A stretch of DNA of 64,000 nucleotides from Sulfidibacter corallicola (GCF_017498545.1 NZ_CP071793.1:1922001-1986000); one strand, 5' to 3'. Shown: positions 24,388-34,033, numbered from the stretch's first letter. The notes: a model not told the origin generated them from the letters alone. Numbers and translations are program-made.

Positions 24388-27300
24388 TTAGTTTGTCTTT
24401 TTGCGACTCAGGACTTTCTTCAGTTGGTAGTCGGAACTGAGGCTGGTCGCGGCTTGAAGGAAGGCCTCGTGGAGGTCGCCGTCGGCGTCGTACTTGTCCA
24501 GGAATCTCATCAGGACCTGGGACTTCTGGGAATCGGAATCCACCCGAGCGGTGGCAGCCAGGAATTCGCGTTGGGTTTCTTCGGTCATCTGCGCGTTCCG
24601 CAGAAGGCTCTCGAGCACCTGTTTCTGATGGTGGCTGGAGTCGATGGTATCCAAGGTTTCGATCACCATCCCTTGTGTCTCGTCATCGTCGTAGGTCTCG
24701 ATCGTCATGCGCATCAACTGACTCTGGTGGTGGTCGGAATCGATGAAGCGGCTGGCTTCGAAGAAGGTCTCGCTGGGTTCGTTTTGCGCCAGCCAATGTT
24801 CCAGCACCTGGCTACGGTGGTAATCGGAATCGACATGCTTCACCAACTGCAGCATTTGGGCCTGCTGTTCCGGTGACAATTGGGCGTCTTTCAGCAGCCG
24901 CGTCAGGACTTCGGCCATGTGGTAGTCGGAATCGAGATTGATCAACTGGTCGATCAGGCCCGCGTCCAACAATTGGTCCGACGGCCAGGTGTTGATGGCC
25001 TTCTTCAGGATTTCCGCCTGATGGTAGTCCGATTTCAGGTCGGCGCTGCCTTCGAGGATCCGCTTGGCGAAGAAGGGCGGCAAGTCGTCCAGGGCCAAGG
25101 CTTCGGCAAGGATTTCGGCTTGGTGGTAATCGCTTTCCAGCGCCTGCCAACTGGGAAACGGGAACTCGTCCAATTTGCCGGCGCGATCCGCGTGGTGCAA
25201 CAACTTCTTGAAGACGACGGCGATGTGGTAGCTGCTGTCGAAGCGATCCGCGTGTTCCTTGACCCAGCGAAGATCGTCCTGGTCGATGTCGGCGTGATCC
25301 AAGAACGCTTCGATGTAGTAGCGACGGGCGAAATCGGCTCGGGTGCGGTCGATATAGGCGCGTACCTGTTCCTTGGAGCCGGTAGCCAGGCGTCGTTGGA
25401 TGCGCTCGTCCGCGGCGTACCCGGTCTCGCGAATGATGTCGGGAAGGTTCTCGGCCAGCCATCGCTGCACCTGCTCGGGGGAGGAGATGCGCTTGCCACG
25501 TTGGGTCAACTCGTAGTTGGGAGAGCCACCGCGACCGGGGGTGATTTTGATTTTGAGCTCCCGGCCACTGCTGGGTTTCTTGTAGACGAACTTGGCGTCG
25601 GAACCCATGGACGTGATCGCGGTTTCGTCCTCGTTGAAAGTGATGTCGCCCTTCAACATGAGTTCGAACCGCTTGGTTCGGATCTCGGTGCGCTTGACGC
25701 CATCATCCACGGTCTCGATGTGATAGGTAGATCCGGCACTCACGTGGGCCTTGGTGGGCTTCGGCGCTTTGGAGACCTTTTTGATTTTGATTTGCTCCTT
25801 GACCTTCTCGGCCTTGGAAAGCTGGACGATCTTCACCTTGTCGTGCCGGTACGAAGGATCGCGGTACTCGGAGGTGGCGGCGGGAGCCGGATCCGGAGAA
25901 ACGGACCACGAAGCGGAAAAGGAGGTGGCGACTTCCGGTTCGGCGGCAGGCTCGGGCCGGAGCTCCGGTTTGGGACGCTTGGCGGGGGCCGGTTCCACCG
26001 CGGGTCTGGGGGCGATGACCACGACGGGGGCGATCTCGACCGTCGTGGCGACTTCCGGCGCGACTTCGATCTCGGGAGTTCGAGCTTTGAGAGGCTTGGC
26101 CGGAGCTGCTGGCGAGAAAGTCAGCGTGGCCACTTCGACTCGGGGTTCGCGGGTGGGGACCGGTTGTGCCGGCGGAGCCGGTGAAATCGTCACGGTGGCC
26201 GTGGCCGATGGCGGCGACGGACTTGCGCTGACCTCGACGAGCACCGAACGTTCGACCGTTTTCCTGGGGCCCACCAAGACGCGGGTTTGGCGTGTCGCTC
26301 GGGGCCCCGAAGTCTCTCGGGTGACCGTGGTGGCTACATCTGTCCGGGTCCCTTTACGCTCAGGTTGGTCCTTCTTGACGAGGGCGTCGCCGAGGCTGAA
26401 AGCCGGCAGCGTGAGGTAGGGTCGCGGCAGGGCCCAGGCGAGGCTGCCCAGACCGGTCAACAGCGCCAGGGTGGCGAAGGCCAACGGCAGTCTGGCGACG
26501 CGGGTGGCGTTTACACCGGAGCGCGCCAACAGGTGTTCGACTCGCTGGGACAGATGCGACTTCTTGCGCACGGAACTCAGCGCGAAGAGGTTGTGATGCT
26601 GGTTGCGGGTCATTTCGAACAGCTTGACCAGTGCGGAAGCGTAGAGCTTGCGGTCACCTTGTCGTTGATCCAGAACCCAATCGTCGCAGGCCAGTTCACG
26701 GTCGCGCTCCATGTACCTGCGGGCAATGTGAAGGAACGGCTGGAAGAAGAGCAGCGCCTGAACCACGCGGATGAAGAGGTTGTTCCAGTCGTCGCCACGT
26801 TTCAGGTGAGCCAGCTCGTGGATCAACACCGCTTCGATCTCGTTGCGCTCCATCCGCTCAGTCAGGCCCATGGGCAGCAAGATCACCGGTTCGAAGAAAC
26901 CGGCGGCGACAGGTCGCGCCAGGGCGTCGGTTTCGGCGAGCCGTACGGTGCGTTCGATGCCCATGCGCCAGGCCTGGTCGCTGAACCAATCGGCCAGGGG
27001 CCCATTGACTTCGTGGGACATCTTTTTCATGCGGTGAAGGGCCCAAAAAGCGTGAACCAGGCGAATCATCAGCAGCGAAGCGATCATCAACCACAGCATC
27101 AGCAACACATCGTCGAAACCATTGGCCGCTTTGGCGGCGTTCCAACCCTTGGAGGGAGCGGCTGCGGCAACCGGTGCTTCGGCTTGGCGCGTCTCATGCC
27201 CAGGGGTCATCGCGGGGTCTCTCCGGGAAACGGTCGAGGCCCGCTCCACCCGTGGTGCGGATGCGGCGGCATGCGCGGACTCCAACGGTGCTCGTTCACT

Positions 27301-27714
27301 CGGTACCGCCTTGCCCAGGTTCCGTTCCCTGGCACTCGAACCGGTTTGGGTGAATCGCTCGGGAATCGGTTTTTGCGAACGGGTTTGTTCGATCGCGATC
27401 GGCAGTTCGGCTTCGCGTGGCGCGGGCTGCGCCTTTTTTGGCGGCGCTTCGGTCTTGGCGAGCGTCACGCTCGCGGTGACCGTCGATTCCGTTTGGCGCG
27501 GTACCAGCCACACCAGGGGCAGCGAGGCGATGGCCACGAAGGACAAAACCCAAACCGATGCCCGGGTGGTGGCCTGGATTCGCGGCGTGAGCGACAATGT
27601 CAAACGCACGACCAGCCAAATCAGACCGGCCTGCCACAAGAAATGAAACAAGTAGTGAAAGCCTGTCGATTGCCCCGCGAGTTCGAGGAGGAAGGTTCCC
27701 ATAGAATCGATCAT
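24388..27714 (-). CDS. BlaR1/MecR1-family membrane M56 peptidase with long repeat C-terminus
   Basis: 1108 aa. Proteins of this family sense a signal and use a cytoplasm-facing zinc protease to relieve a BlaI-type repressor. The N-terminus has several membrane spans (HYLFHFLWQAGLIWLVVRL, VWVLSFVAIASLPLVWLV, DDVLLMLWLMIASLLMI). The M56 zinc motif HELAH is His299, Glu300 and His303, followed by ERDRELACDDWVL, which supplies the third ligand. A further span (LPLAFATLALLTGLGSLAWAL) precedes a ~200-residue Pro/Ala/Val-rich segment. The C-terminal ~285 residues carry nine units of ~30-36 residues marked by S-D-Y-H or variants (SDYHQAEIL, SDYHMAEVL, SDHHQSQLM). No penicillin-binding sensor domain is present, so the signal need not be a beta-lactam. 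The start overlaps the end of the repressor gene by four bases (ATGA), indicating translational coupling. Confidence 0.88.
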   Translation of the reverse strand: MIDSMGTFLLELAGQSTGFHYLFHFLWQAGLIWLVVRLTLSLTPRIQATTRASVWVLSFVAIASLPLVWLVPRQTESTVTASVTLAKTEAPPKKAQPAPREAELPIAIEQTRSQKPIPERFTQTGSSARERNLGKAVPSERAPLESAHAAASAPRVERASTVSRRDPAMTPGHETRQAEAPVAAAAPSKGWNAAKAANGFDDVLLMLWLMIASLLMIRLVHAFWALHRMKKMSHEVNGPLADWFSDQAWRMGIERTVRLAETDALARPVAAGFFEPVILLPMGLTERMERNEIEAVLIHELAHLKRGDDWNNLFIRVVQALLFFQPFLHIARRYMERDRELACDDWVLDQRQGDRKLYASALVKLFEMTRNQHHNLFALSSVRKKSHLSQRVEHLLARSGVNATRVARLPLAFATLALLTGLGSLAWALPRPYLTLPAFSLGDALVKKDQPERKGTRTDVATTVTRETSGPRATRQTRVLVGPRKTVERSVLVEVSASPSPPSATATVTISPAPPAQPVPTREPRVEVATLTFSPAAPAKPLKARTPEIEVAPEVATTVEIAPVVVIAPRPAVEPAPAKRPKPELRPEPAAEPEVATSFSASWSVSPDPAPAATSEYRDPSYRHDKVKIVQLSKAEKVKEQIKIKKVSKAPKPTKAHVSAGSTYHIETVDDGVKRTEIRTKRFELMLKGDITFNEDETAITSMGSDAKFVYKKPSSGRELKIKITPGRGGSPNYELTQRGKRISSPEQVQRWLAENLPDIIRETGYAADERIQRRLATGSKEQVRAYIDRTRADFARRYYIEAFLDHADIDQDDLRWVKEHADRFDSSYHIAVVFKKLLHHADRAGKLDEFPFPSWQALESDYHQAEILAEALALDDLPPFFAKRILEGSADLKSDYHQAEILKKAINTWPSDQLLDAGLIDQLINLDSDYHMAEVLTRLLKDAQLSPEQQAQMLQLVKHVDSDYHRSQVLEHWLAQNEPSETFFEASRFIDSDHHQSQLMRMTIETYDDDETQGMVIETLDTIDSSHHQKQVLESLLRNAQMTEETQREFLAATARVDSDSQKSQVLMRFLDKYDADGDLHEAFLQAATSLSSDYQLKKVLSRKKTN

Positions 27715-28100
27715 GACTCGTCTCCTTGGAAGTGCTCGATGCGGTTTTTGAGCGCGGCGAGATCTTGTTCGTTGAGGCGTTCGTCATCCAAAAGGTTCTG
27801 CATCAGGAGGGTGGGGGAGCCGTCGAAAAAGCGTTTGAGAAGGTCGCTGAGCGCGGTGCGGCGCGCCTGCATGCGGTCGACGAGCGGGAAATAGATGAAA
27901 GCGCGGCCCTGCTTCTCGTGAGCCACGTAACCCTTGTCGCGCAAAACGCCGAGCATGGTCATGACGGTGGTGTAGGCAGTTTTCTGTTTCTGGGAAAGCT
28001 CTTCGGTCACTTCTCGGACCGAGGCGGAACCTTTGTTCCAAAGCACATCCATGATGCGGAGTTCACCGTCTGTGAAGGTGGCCTGCTTTTTTCGGGGCAT
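27711..28100 (-). CDS. BlaI/MecI-family transcriptional repressor
   Basis: 129 aa, the usual length. The N-terminal winged helix is clear (FTDGELRIMDVLWNKGSASVREV, then TAYTTVMTMLGVLRDKGYV, then the wing GRAFIYFPLV). The C-terminal part (LLKRFFDGSPTLLMQNLL) is the dimerisation helix region, which includes the segment cleaved in MecI/BlaI. The ATG at 28100 has AGAGG seven bases upstream. The gene is the first of a two-gene operon with the BlaR1-like protease. Two palindromic operators bracket its promoter (28190-28256), so it should autoregulate. Whether it controls other genes is unknown; no beta-lactamase gene is in the window. Confidence 0.93.
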   Translation of the reverse strand: MPRKKQATFTDGELRIMDVLWNKGSASVREVTEELSQKQKTAYTTVMTMLGVLRDKGYVAHEKQGRAFIYFPLVDRMQARRTALSDLLKRFFDGSPTLLMQNLLDDERLNEQDLAALKNRIEHFQGDES

Positions 28101-28189
28101 GGAGAACCTCTTGGGATTGGAATCCGTTGGCGATAGGTCGGTGGGGAAAGGAAGGGACGCGAGGCGTCCCTATTAGGTAGGAAAGAAAA

Positions 28190-28203
28190 ACTAATAAATT
28201 AGT
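28190..28203. promoter_or_regulatory. BlaI-type operator, downstream dyad
   Basis: Perfect inverted repeat ACTAAT-AA-ATTAGT. BlaI/MecI operators are dyads with TACTA/TAGTA-like halves; this fits. It lies just downstream of the predicted transcription start (about 28208) on the minus strand. Confidence 0.85.
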
Positions 28204-28214
28204 AGGCAAGAATC

Positions 28215-28243
28215 AATCTACCGACCGGCGCGATGGATGTCAA
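28215..28243 (-). promoter_or_regulatory. sigma-70-type promoter of the blaI-blaR1-like operon
   Basis: On the minus strand a consensus -35 box TTGACA (28238-28243) and -10 box TAGATT (28215-28220) are separated by exactly 17 bp. The -35 box shares its first base with the upstream operator dyad (28243-28256), and the other dyad covers positions just after the start site. Repressor bound to both would block the promoter. Confidence 0.88.
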
Positions 28244-28256
28244 CTAATTTATTAGT
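28243..28256. promoter_or_regulatory. BlaI-type operator, upstream dyad
   Basis: Perfect inverted repeat ACTAAT-TT-ATTAGT, identical in both half-sites to the dyad at 28190-28203. The centre-to-centre distance is 53 bp, close to five helical turns, so both dyads face the same side of the DNA. Confidence 0.85.
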
Positions 28257-28640
28257 ATTTAAGGAAGGACCGATCTAGGCTGGCCTGGATAGGAAGCGGT
28301 GCGGGTAGGTAACGAGTCGGTAATTTTTTAGTCGTAACTGGATGAGTGGTGGTTTGATGTTTTTCTGATATATCTGTGTTGCTTTGCAAGGGTTGAACTG
28401 GACCGGTACCTGTCACCGCTCTGTAAAATGCCTTTTTTCACATGTTTACAAGGATCTGTAGACCTGGTATTCCTAGCGCCGAATTGGCTGGGTGCGGTTT
28501 TGGTCGCATTCCGGCTTTCCTCGTTTTGGCATTTTCGATTTTTGGTGCAATTTCTCGATTGCGCCGATTTTTATCTCTTTTCTCGATAGAAGCTCCCCAA
28601 AATCGCTCGAACCATTCATTCATCCACTCGGAGGTTTGTA
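28257..28640. other. divergent intergenic region
   Basis: About 380 bases between the BlaI operator and the plus-strand transglutaminase-like gene. It should hold the promoter of the latter. No further repeat or gene was seen. Confidence 0.4.
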
Positions 28641-31010
28641 GTGGCTTCTCGTTTTATCTCTCGATTTTCGTTCATGGTCTGTCTTGTGGTGTTGGCCGGC
28701 ACGATGTCGCTCGCCGGCGATCTCGCGGCTCCCGAACTCCAGGAGACGCAAAGCTGGCTGATCCAGGTCCGCCAATACAATTTGAACAGTCCCCAACCGG
28801 TCCTGGGACCGGCTTCCCACTATCGCTACACCGTCGCCGACCTGATGGTGCGCATCGATGGCGTCGAGGCCTATCGCATCGACATCCATCGCGAGAGCGA
28901 AGGATTGTCCGCGACGGCGTCCCTGTTCTACGGCAGTCTGTACATCGGTCGCAAGAACCATCGCGTCTTGCGTTTCAGCAAGGGCGACTTGCGATTGGAA
29001 GTGGCTCCCCTGGCCGAAGGGCATTTCGATCCGGCGGTGGATTCGCCCTTCTTCGGCGAGTACAGTGCCGCTCCGATTTCGCTGCCGAACTTCGCGCAAA
29101 CCCGCGCGAGCCAGACCTATTCCTATGTGCCTGCGCTGCGCGGCTGGGGCTTCCCGGTCAACGTGACCCAATCCCAGCGGGCGTATGGCGAAGGTGTCCG
29201 CGTGACGCTGCAGCAGGGACCGCGCACCGTGGTGCAGGACTGGTCCGCCAAGCTGCCCTGGTGGACGCGCGCCGAAGAGCCCCATGTGTTCGTCGCCGAA
29301 TTGGTGTCCTTCCAGCCGGCGCGCGCCGGCAAGCGCACCTCCGGCACGTCCGAAAGCCTTCGGTCCGGCATCGATCCGCGGACCTCGAAACACCTGTGGG
29401 CGCCCGCCTCCGGTCGGGCCGCCAACAACGCCAACTTCGCCGAATCCCTTTCCAAGGCGAACGTGGCCGCGGCAAACGGTGAATCGGAGAAACCGATGTG
29501 GTCCGGTTACTGGTGGCAGTCCACCTCCAATCCCGACATCGTGTTGCCTGAAACCGTCAACGACCCCGATCAGCGGACCTATGCCGATGGGGGCATGCTG
29601 GAGAAATACGACGACTACCTCGCGGCCGAGTACCCGGATTACAACCCCTCGACCACGGCCAAGCAGTGGGAGCTGGATCACTACAGCCACCCCAACGGCG
29701 AGGCCTGGTTCGGCCACTGCAACGGGTGGGCGGCCGCCAGCATTCTGTTCCCCGAGCCGCTGCACAACGTGACCGCGCACGGCATCACCTTCGACGTGGG
29801 CGACATCAAGGGCCTGCTGTCCGAAATGGGCTACGACGTGCGCTTGAACTATTGGCTGGGTCGCCGCTACGGTATGGGCAACACCGACTTGGAGGATCCG
29901 CGACCCTACGACGTGCACCGTTCCATCATCAACAACATCGGCGTGCGCCGCATCGCCCTGGTGGCCGACATCGATCGCGAGATCCAGGTGTGGAACTACC
30001 CGGTGTACAAGTACGAGCTGAGCCAGGAGGACGCCGGCGAAGGCCGCGTCCGCTTCGACCTCGAGGTGTGGTACTGCGACGCCGGGGTGGCCGCCGAGTT
30101 CATCGGGTTGAAGAGCCGCATCCTGAATTGGAGCTATACCCTCGAAGTCGACGAAAACGGCGACGTGGTCGAGGGCGACGGCGGTGCCTGGATCACGAAC
30201 GAACGCAACCCGAAACAAACCAATCCGGACTTCCTGTGGGGTCCGGACAGCGTCACCGACGGCCGCAATCGCTACCACAATCCCGCGCTGTTCATGTCCG
30301 TGGTGACCAAGATCCTCGAGAGCGTGCCTGCCGCGAAAGCGGTGACGGTGGATGGTGCCGCGGTCGAGGGCGACATCGTCAACGGCGGTGACGGCGACTG
30401 GTTCACCTTTACGATCGGGGCGGCGGGAACCTACACCCTGCGAACCGAACTAAACACCAACCCGGATACCTACCTCTACCTGTTCGACAGCATGGATCCG
30501 TTGAATCGCAACCTGTTGGGCGAGAACGACGACATCGTCGCCGGCCAAGTGCGCAACTCGGAGCTGACTCGGGCGTTGGAGGCGGGTACTTATTATGTAT
30601 TGGTGCGCGGCTACGACGTGAACCAATTGGGTTCCTACAGCTTGACCGTGAAGGATGCCTCCGGGGGCCAGCAGCGGGACTTTTTCGAAAGCACCGAGGA
30701 AGTGGCGATTCCCGACGAGGGTCAGGTCACTTCCGAACTGCCGGTCGAACGCAGCGGCCGATCCGGCATCGTGCGGATCGCGTTTCGGGTGGACCACGAG
30801 TTGCCGAGCTCGGTGACGGTCAAGGCCGAATCACCAAACGGCGCCTACGTGATCCTCCACAACGGGCGCGACAGCTTCTACGACGGCTACTGGCGCGTCA
30901 ACTACGCCGACATCGCGGCGGAGGGGGCCTGGATCCTGACGGTCACCGACGACGCCGCCGACGGCAAGTCGGGCCGCATCCTGGGTTGGAGCCTTCAGTT
31001 CGAGGAGTAG
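28641..31010 (+). CDS. exported transglutaminase-elicitor-like protein with PPC and P domains
   Basis: 789 aa from a GTG at 28641, six bases after GGAGG. The signal peptide is residues 1-26 (FMVCLVVLAGTMSLAG). The central domain (~275-560) has the segment WFGHCNGWAAASILFPEP with Cys360, resembling the catalytic-cysteine region of the Phytophthora GP42-type transglutaminase elicitor family; DRE and YDVHRS-type His/Asp positions follow, but I cannot fix the full triad. Next comes a bacterial pre-peptidase C-terminal (PPC) domain at ~575-680 (DWFTFTIGAAGTYTLRTEL, GTYYVLVRGYDVNQLGSYSL). The end is a P-type beta-sandwich (SGIVRIAFRV, GAWILTVTDDAADGKSGRILGW), similar to the one on the M6 peptidase at the window start. 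It is predicted to be secreted and may crosslink or deamidate protein glutamine. Confidence 0.75.
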   Translation: MASRFISRFSFMVCLVVLAGTMSLAGDLAAPELQETQSWLIQVRQYNLNSPQPVLGPASHYRYTVADLMVRIDGVEAYRIDIHRESEGLSATASLFYGSLYIGRKNHRVLRFSKGDLRLEVAPLAEGHFDPAVDSPFFGEYSAAPISLPNFAQTRASQTYSYVPALRGWGFPVNVTQSQRAYGEGVRVTLQQGPRTVVQDWSAKLPWWTRAEEPHVFVAELVSFQPARAGKRTSGTSESLRSGIDPRTSKHLWAPASGRAANNANFAESLSKANVAAANGESEKPMWSGYWWQSTSNPDIVLPETVNDPDQRTYADGGMLEKYDDYLAAEYPDYNPSTTAKQWELDHYSHPNGEAWFGHCNGWAAASILFPEPLHNVTAHGITFDVGDIKGLLSEMGYDVRLNYWLGRRYGMGNTDLEDPRPYDVHRSIINNIGVRRIALVADIDREIQVWNYPVYKYELSQEDAGEGRVRFDLEVWYCDAGVAAEFIGLKSRILNWSYTLEVDENGDVVEGDGGAWITNERNPKQTNPDFLWGPDSVTDGRNRYHNPALFMSVVTKILESVPAAKAVTVDGAAVEGDIVNGGDGDWFTFTIGAAGTYTLRTELNTNPDTYLYLFDSMDPLNRNLLGENDDIVAGQVRNSELTRALEAGTYYVLVRGYDVNQLGSYSLTVKDASGGQQRDFFESTEEVAIPDEGQVTSELPVERSGRSGIVRIAFRVDHELPSSVTVKAESPNGAYVILHNGRDSFYDGYWRVNYADIAAEGAWILTVTDDAADGKSGRILGWSLQFEE

Positions 31011-31633
31011 GCAACCGGTCCTCGATCTCGGGGAAATGGTGACTGGATCGCATGTCAGGCGTCCATCACCTGATCTCGAACCCAAGTGATTCCGTGAAAC
31101 GCGGGCCCCTATTGCAAGGTGGCTCGTGTTTTCTTTTGGCAAGATCCCGGAGTTGGCGGCACTCGCACTCGTCGGTCGATCATCTTGGGAGCCGAGCTGT
31201 GCATCCGCCGCTCTTTACACCCCGCTCGGATCCGGCCCTCGGCGATATCAAAACGGAAAGGCGGAAAAATGGAGGGCGGGTCAAACAGGGTGAACCTGTC
31301 TATTTGTTTACTTTTCTCGGGACTCTGCTTTCTCTGACTTCTGGGTATTTTCCATTTGGATTGTCCTGTCCGGTCCCCACATCCTCCGCGAAATCGGCAG
31401 CTTTTTATCCATCCTCTTTCCAAGCCGTGCAGATTCGGAGGGCATCGTTCTCTCACGTTCATCGTTTTTATCTTTGGCGCAAACCCTGATTTGAGTGGAA
31501 TTACACTATTTTTGAGCGTATGATAATCGCAATCCCTGGTTAAATTTTTTAATGTCATTTCATGCTGTCTCTCGGGATGTTTGAGCCCAGCCCAAAAACC
31601 GTTTGGTGGCCGCGTCGGCCTGGAGAGATGGGG
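31011..31633. other. intergenic region
   Basis: About 620 bases before the TonB-dependent receptor gene. Short open frames in it look non-coding. A TATGAT at 31519-31524 could be a -10 box, with no good -35. I looked for a cobalamin-riboswitch core and did not see one. Confidence 0.4.
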
Positions 31634-33727
31634 ATGAGTCTTCGTCAACCAAGAGCGACTCGCGCGTTTTGCCGCGCCAGGATCGGCCTTTGTTGGCTGC
31701 TTTTCCCGCTGCTTTGGGGGGCGCCCGGTTTCGCTCAGCTCGAAACCGAGGAGGAATGGACCGAACTCTCCTTGGAGTACCTACTCGAGTTGCGCATCGT
31801 GTCCGCCTCGAAACAGCCCGAGGTCATGTTCGAATCACCCGTCGCCATTTCGGCCATCACCGCCGAAGAGATCGAGAGCGCGGGTGCCACCAGTTGGGGC
31901 GAAGCGCTGCGGTTGTTGCCGGGCATGATGGTGCGCGAGCAGACCCCGGGCAATTTCGACATCCATGTCCGCGGGTTCGACAACGTGCCGCCCGACCAGT
32001 TCATGTACTATCTGGCCAATACCCTGACCCTGGTCATGATCGACAACCGCATCGTCTACAACTACTTCGCGGGCGGCACCTTCTGGGAAACGTTGCCGGT
32101 AAGTCTGGCCCAGGTGGCGCGAATCGAGGTCGTTCGCGGACCCGCTTCGGCCCTGTACGGGCCCAACGCCGTGGCGGGGGTCATCCACATCATCACCAAG
32201 GAACCTTCGCGAGACGGCTTCTTCACCGACGTCCATCTCACCGGCGGCGAGGACCGAACCCAGATGGTCGATTTTCGACTCGGGCATGGTGATGTCGCCT
32301 GGGCCTGGTACGTCGCGGGAAAGAGTCATCGGCGCGATCGCGACTTCACCGATTATTTCAGCAACGCCCTAAGCACCTATGTCGCCACCCCGGACGACCT
32401 GGTGCACCCCGAGAATTTCGAGACGCCGCCGGAAAACGCGGTGCGGTTTCCCGACCCCGACAACGCCCAGGACAATTGGGCCCTGACCGCGGGTGTGAGT
32501 TATGTGACCGAGAACGACTGGCGCTGGCAACTGACCGCCGGTCGCCAGGATTCGGATGTGCAAATCACCTATTTTCAGAGTCCGGTTTCGCCGCTGAACG
32601 CTTTCTTCTCGGACTCGAATTTCGTGGACCTGACCGTCAAGGGCAACGATCTCTCGATCCAACTGTCCTGGCTGGATGGGGATCAGGAGGCGCCGGGCGT
32701 CAATGGTTGGGCATGGGCGTTCACGACGCTCGATCTGACCGTCGAATACGAGCACACCATCTCCGACCGCTGGAAAGTCCGCCCGGGGGTGAGCTACCGC
32801 GACGCCGAGTACGACGGATCCTTCATCAGCGGCAACCAGACGATCACCACCCAGGCCGCCTACCTGCGCTCGGACTGGCGGCCTTCCGATCGCTGGCGGT
32901 TGGTCGCGGCGCTGCGCGGCGATCGCTACGATACGCCCGACGCCACCGAGCTTTCCGGTCAAGGGGCTTTGAACTACATGCCGGACGAACGTCATCATTG
33001 GCGCTTGATCTACGGGACGGCCCATCGAACGCCCTTCTTTCTGGATACCTACTTCTCGGACGTCATGGTGAATCCGAGCGGTGCGACCTTCCTGCTGACC
33101 GGGAACACCGAGCTCGAGCTGCTCTCCACCGATTCGGTGGAGGTCGGCTATCGATTCAAGCCGCGCGAAGATCGCCAGTTCGAGATGGAAGTCTATTACG
33201 CTCGCAACAAGGACTACGCGGGGAATACAATCATCTTTCGCGGTGAGACGGAAGACGGGTTCCTGTTGCGCGGCCAGCACCAAAATCTACCTGCCGATCC
33301 CCGGCTGGTGGGCGCCACGCTCAGCTACAGCCACGGGCTCGGCAAGCATGCCTACCTGCGTTCCTTCCTTTCCTGGACCGATACCGAGATCATCAATCAC
33401 CGACGGCTTTCGGAGCCGGAGCGGGACGTCGACCATATCGGCACCCCGGAGTTCTTCGGGGGACTGGTCTACGATGTGCACCTGAACCGCCGTTGGCATC
33501 TCAACGGGAACCTGTTCGCCTTCGATGGTCACACACAGACAAACCTAACCAGGGCCAGCGATATCCCGACCAAGTGGACGCTGAACGGTAAGGTGCGCTA
33601 TAAACCCTTCAATCACATCAGCTTCGCGCTCAATGTACGCAACCTCCTGGATCGCGACACCCACGAGTTTTACTGGAGCGACGAGATCGGGCGCAGGATC
33701 TTTTTCGAGTTTCAGGTACGGTACTGA
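31634..33727 (+). CDS. TonB-dependent outer-membrane receptor
   Basis: 697 aa from ATG 31634, seven bases after GGAGAG; an ATG at 31628 is too close to it. The signal peptide is CWLLFPLLWGAPGFA. After it comes the typical SLEYLLELRIVSASKQPE segment, then the plug domain (~50-180: ISAITAEEIESAGATSWGEALRLLPGM, FDIHVRGFD, RIEVVRGPASALYGPNAVAGVIHIITK). The remainder is the 22-strand barrel, ending with the aromatic residue of outer-membrane proteins (FFEFQVRY). It imports a ligand using TonB-transmitted proton motive force. No riboswitch, Fur box or transport partner is evident, so vitamin B12, siderophore or other substrates cannot be told apart. Confidence 0.93.
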   Translation: MSLRQPRATRAFCRARIGLCWLLFPLLWGAPGFAQLETEEEWTELSLEYLLELRIVSASKQPEVMFESPVAISAITAEEIESAGATSWGEALRLLPGMMVREQTPGNFDIHVRGFDNVPPDQFMYYLANTLTLVMIDNRIVYNYFAGGTFWETLPVSLAQVARIEVVRGPASALYGPNAVAGVIHIITKEPSRDGFFTDVHLTGGEDRTQMVDFRLGHGDVAWAWYVAGKSHRRDRDFTDYFSNALSTYVATPDDLVHPENFETPPENAVRFPDPDNAQDNWALTAGVSYVTENDWRWQLTAGRQDSDVQITYFQSPVSPLNAFFSDSNFVDLTVKGNDLSIQLSWLDGDQEAPGVNGWAWAFTTLDLTVEYEHTISDRWKVRPGVSYRDAEYDGSFISGNQTITTQAAYLRSDWRPSDRWRLVAALRGDRYDTPDATELSGQGALNYMPDERHHWRLIYGTAHRTPFFLDTYFSDVMVNPSGATFLLTGNTELELLSTDSVEVGYRFKPREDRQFEMEVYYARNKDYAGNTIIFRGETEDGFLLRGQHQNLPADPRLVGATLSYSHGLGKHAYLRSFLSWTDTEIINHRRLSEPERDVDHIGTPEFFGGLVYDVHLNRRWHLNGNLFAFDGHTQTNLTRASDIPTKWTLNGKVRYKPFNHISFALNVRNLLDRDTHEFYWSDEIGRRIFFEFQVRY

Positions 33728-34033
33728 GTCGTTGCTCGGACCGGGGGCCGGATTGCCGGTGGTCGGAATTTCGATGGTCCTGCACACCGGCCACTGGGTT
33801 TCAAGTGGGTAACTAATCGAAGCGAATCGGAAACCAGGAAAGGATCGGCATTTGGTGTCACATCATGGTCCTGGCTTTTCTGGTTTCGATCATTCCTGCC
33901 TTCCTGATCAAGATTTGACGACGGCAAGATCCACCACAGGTTGAATACACCATTTTGTTTCAGGAGCGCGCGCCGTACCACGCCAAAAAAGGGATGGATG
34001 GGGCGCTGCCCCGCGCCATCCCCGAGTCGCCGA
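33728..34033. other. short convergent intergenic region
   Basis: About 300 bases between two convergent genes. A CCAGGA...TCCTGG pair followed by CTTTTC (about 33835-33880) could be a weak terminator with a long loop. Nothing else was recognised. Confidence 0.35.

Noticed and set aside
31011..31633. Cobalamin riboswitch or Fur box upstream of the TonB receptor
   Set aside because: No B12-box core was seen and the TATGATAATCG match to a Fur site is too short.
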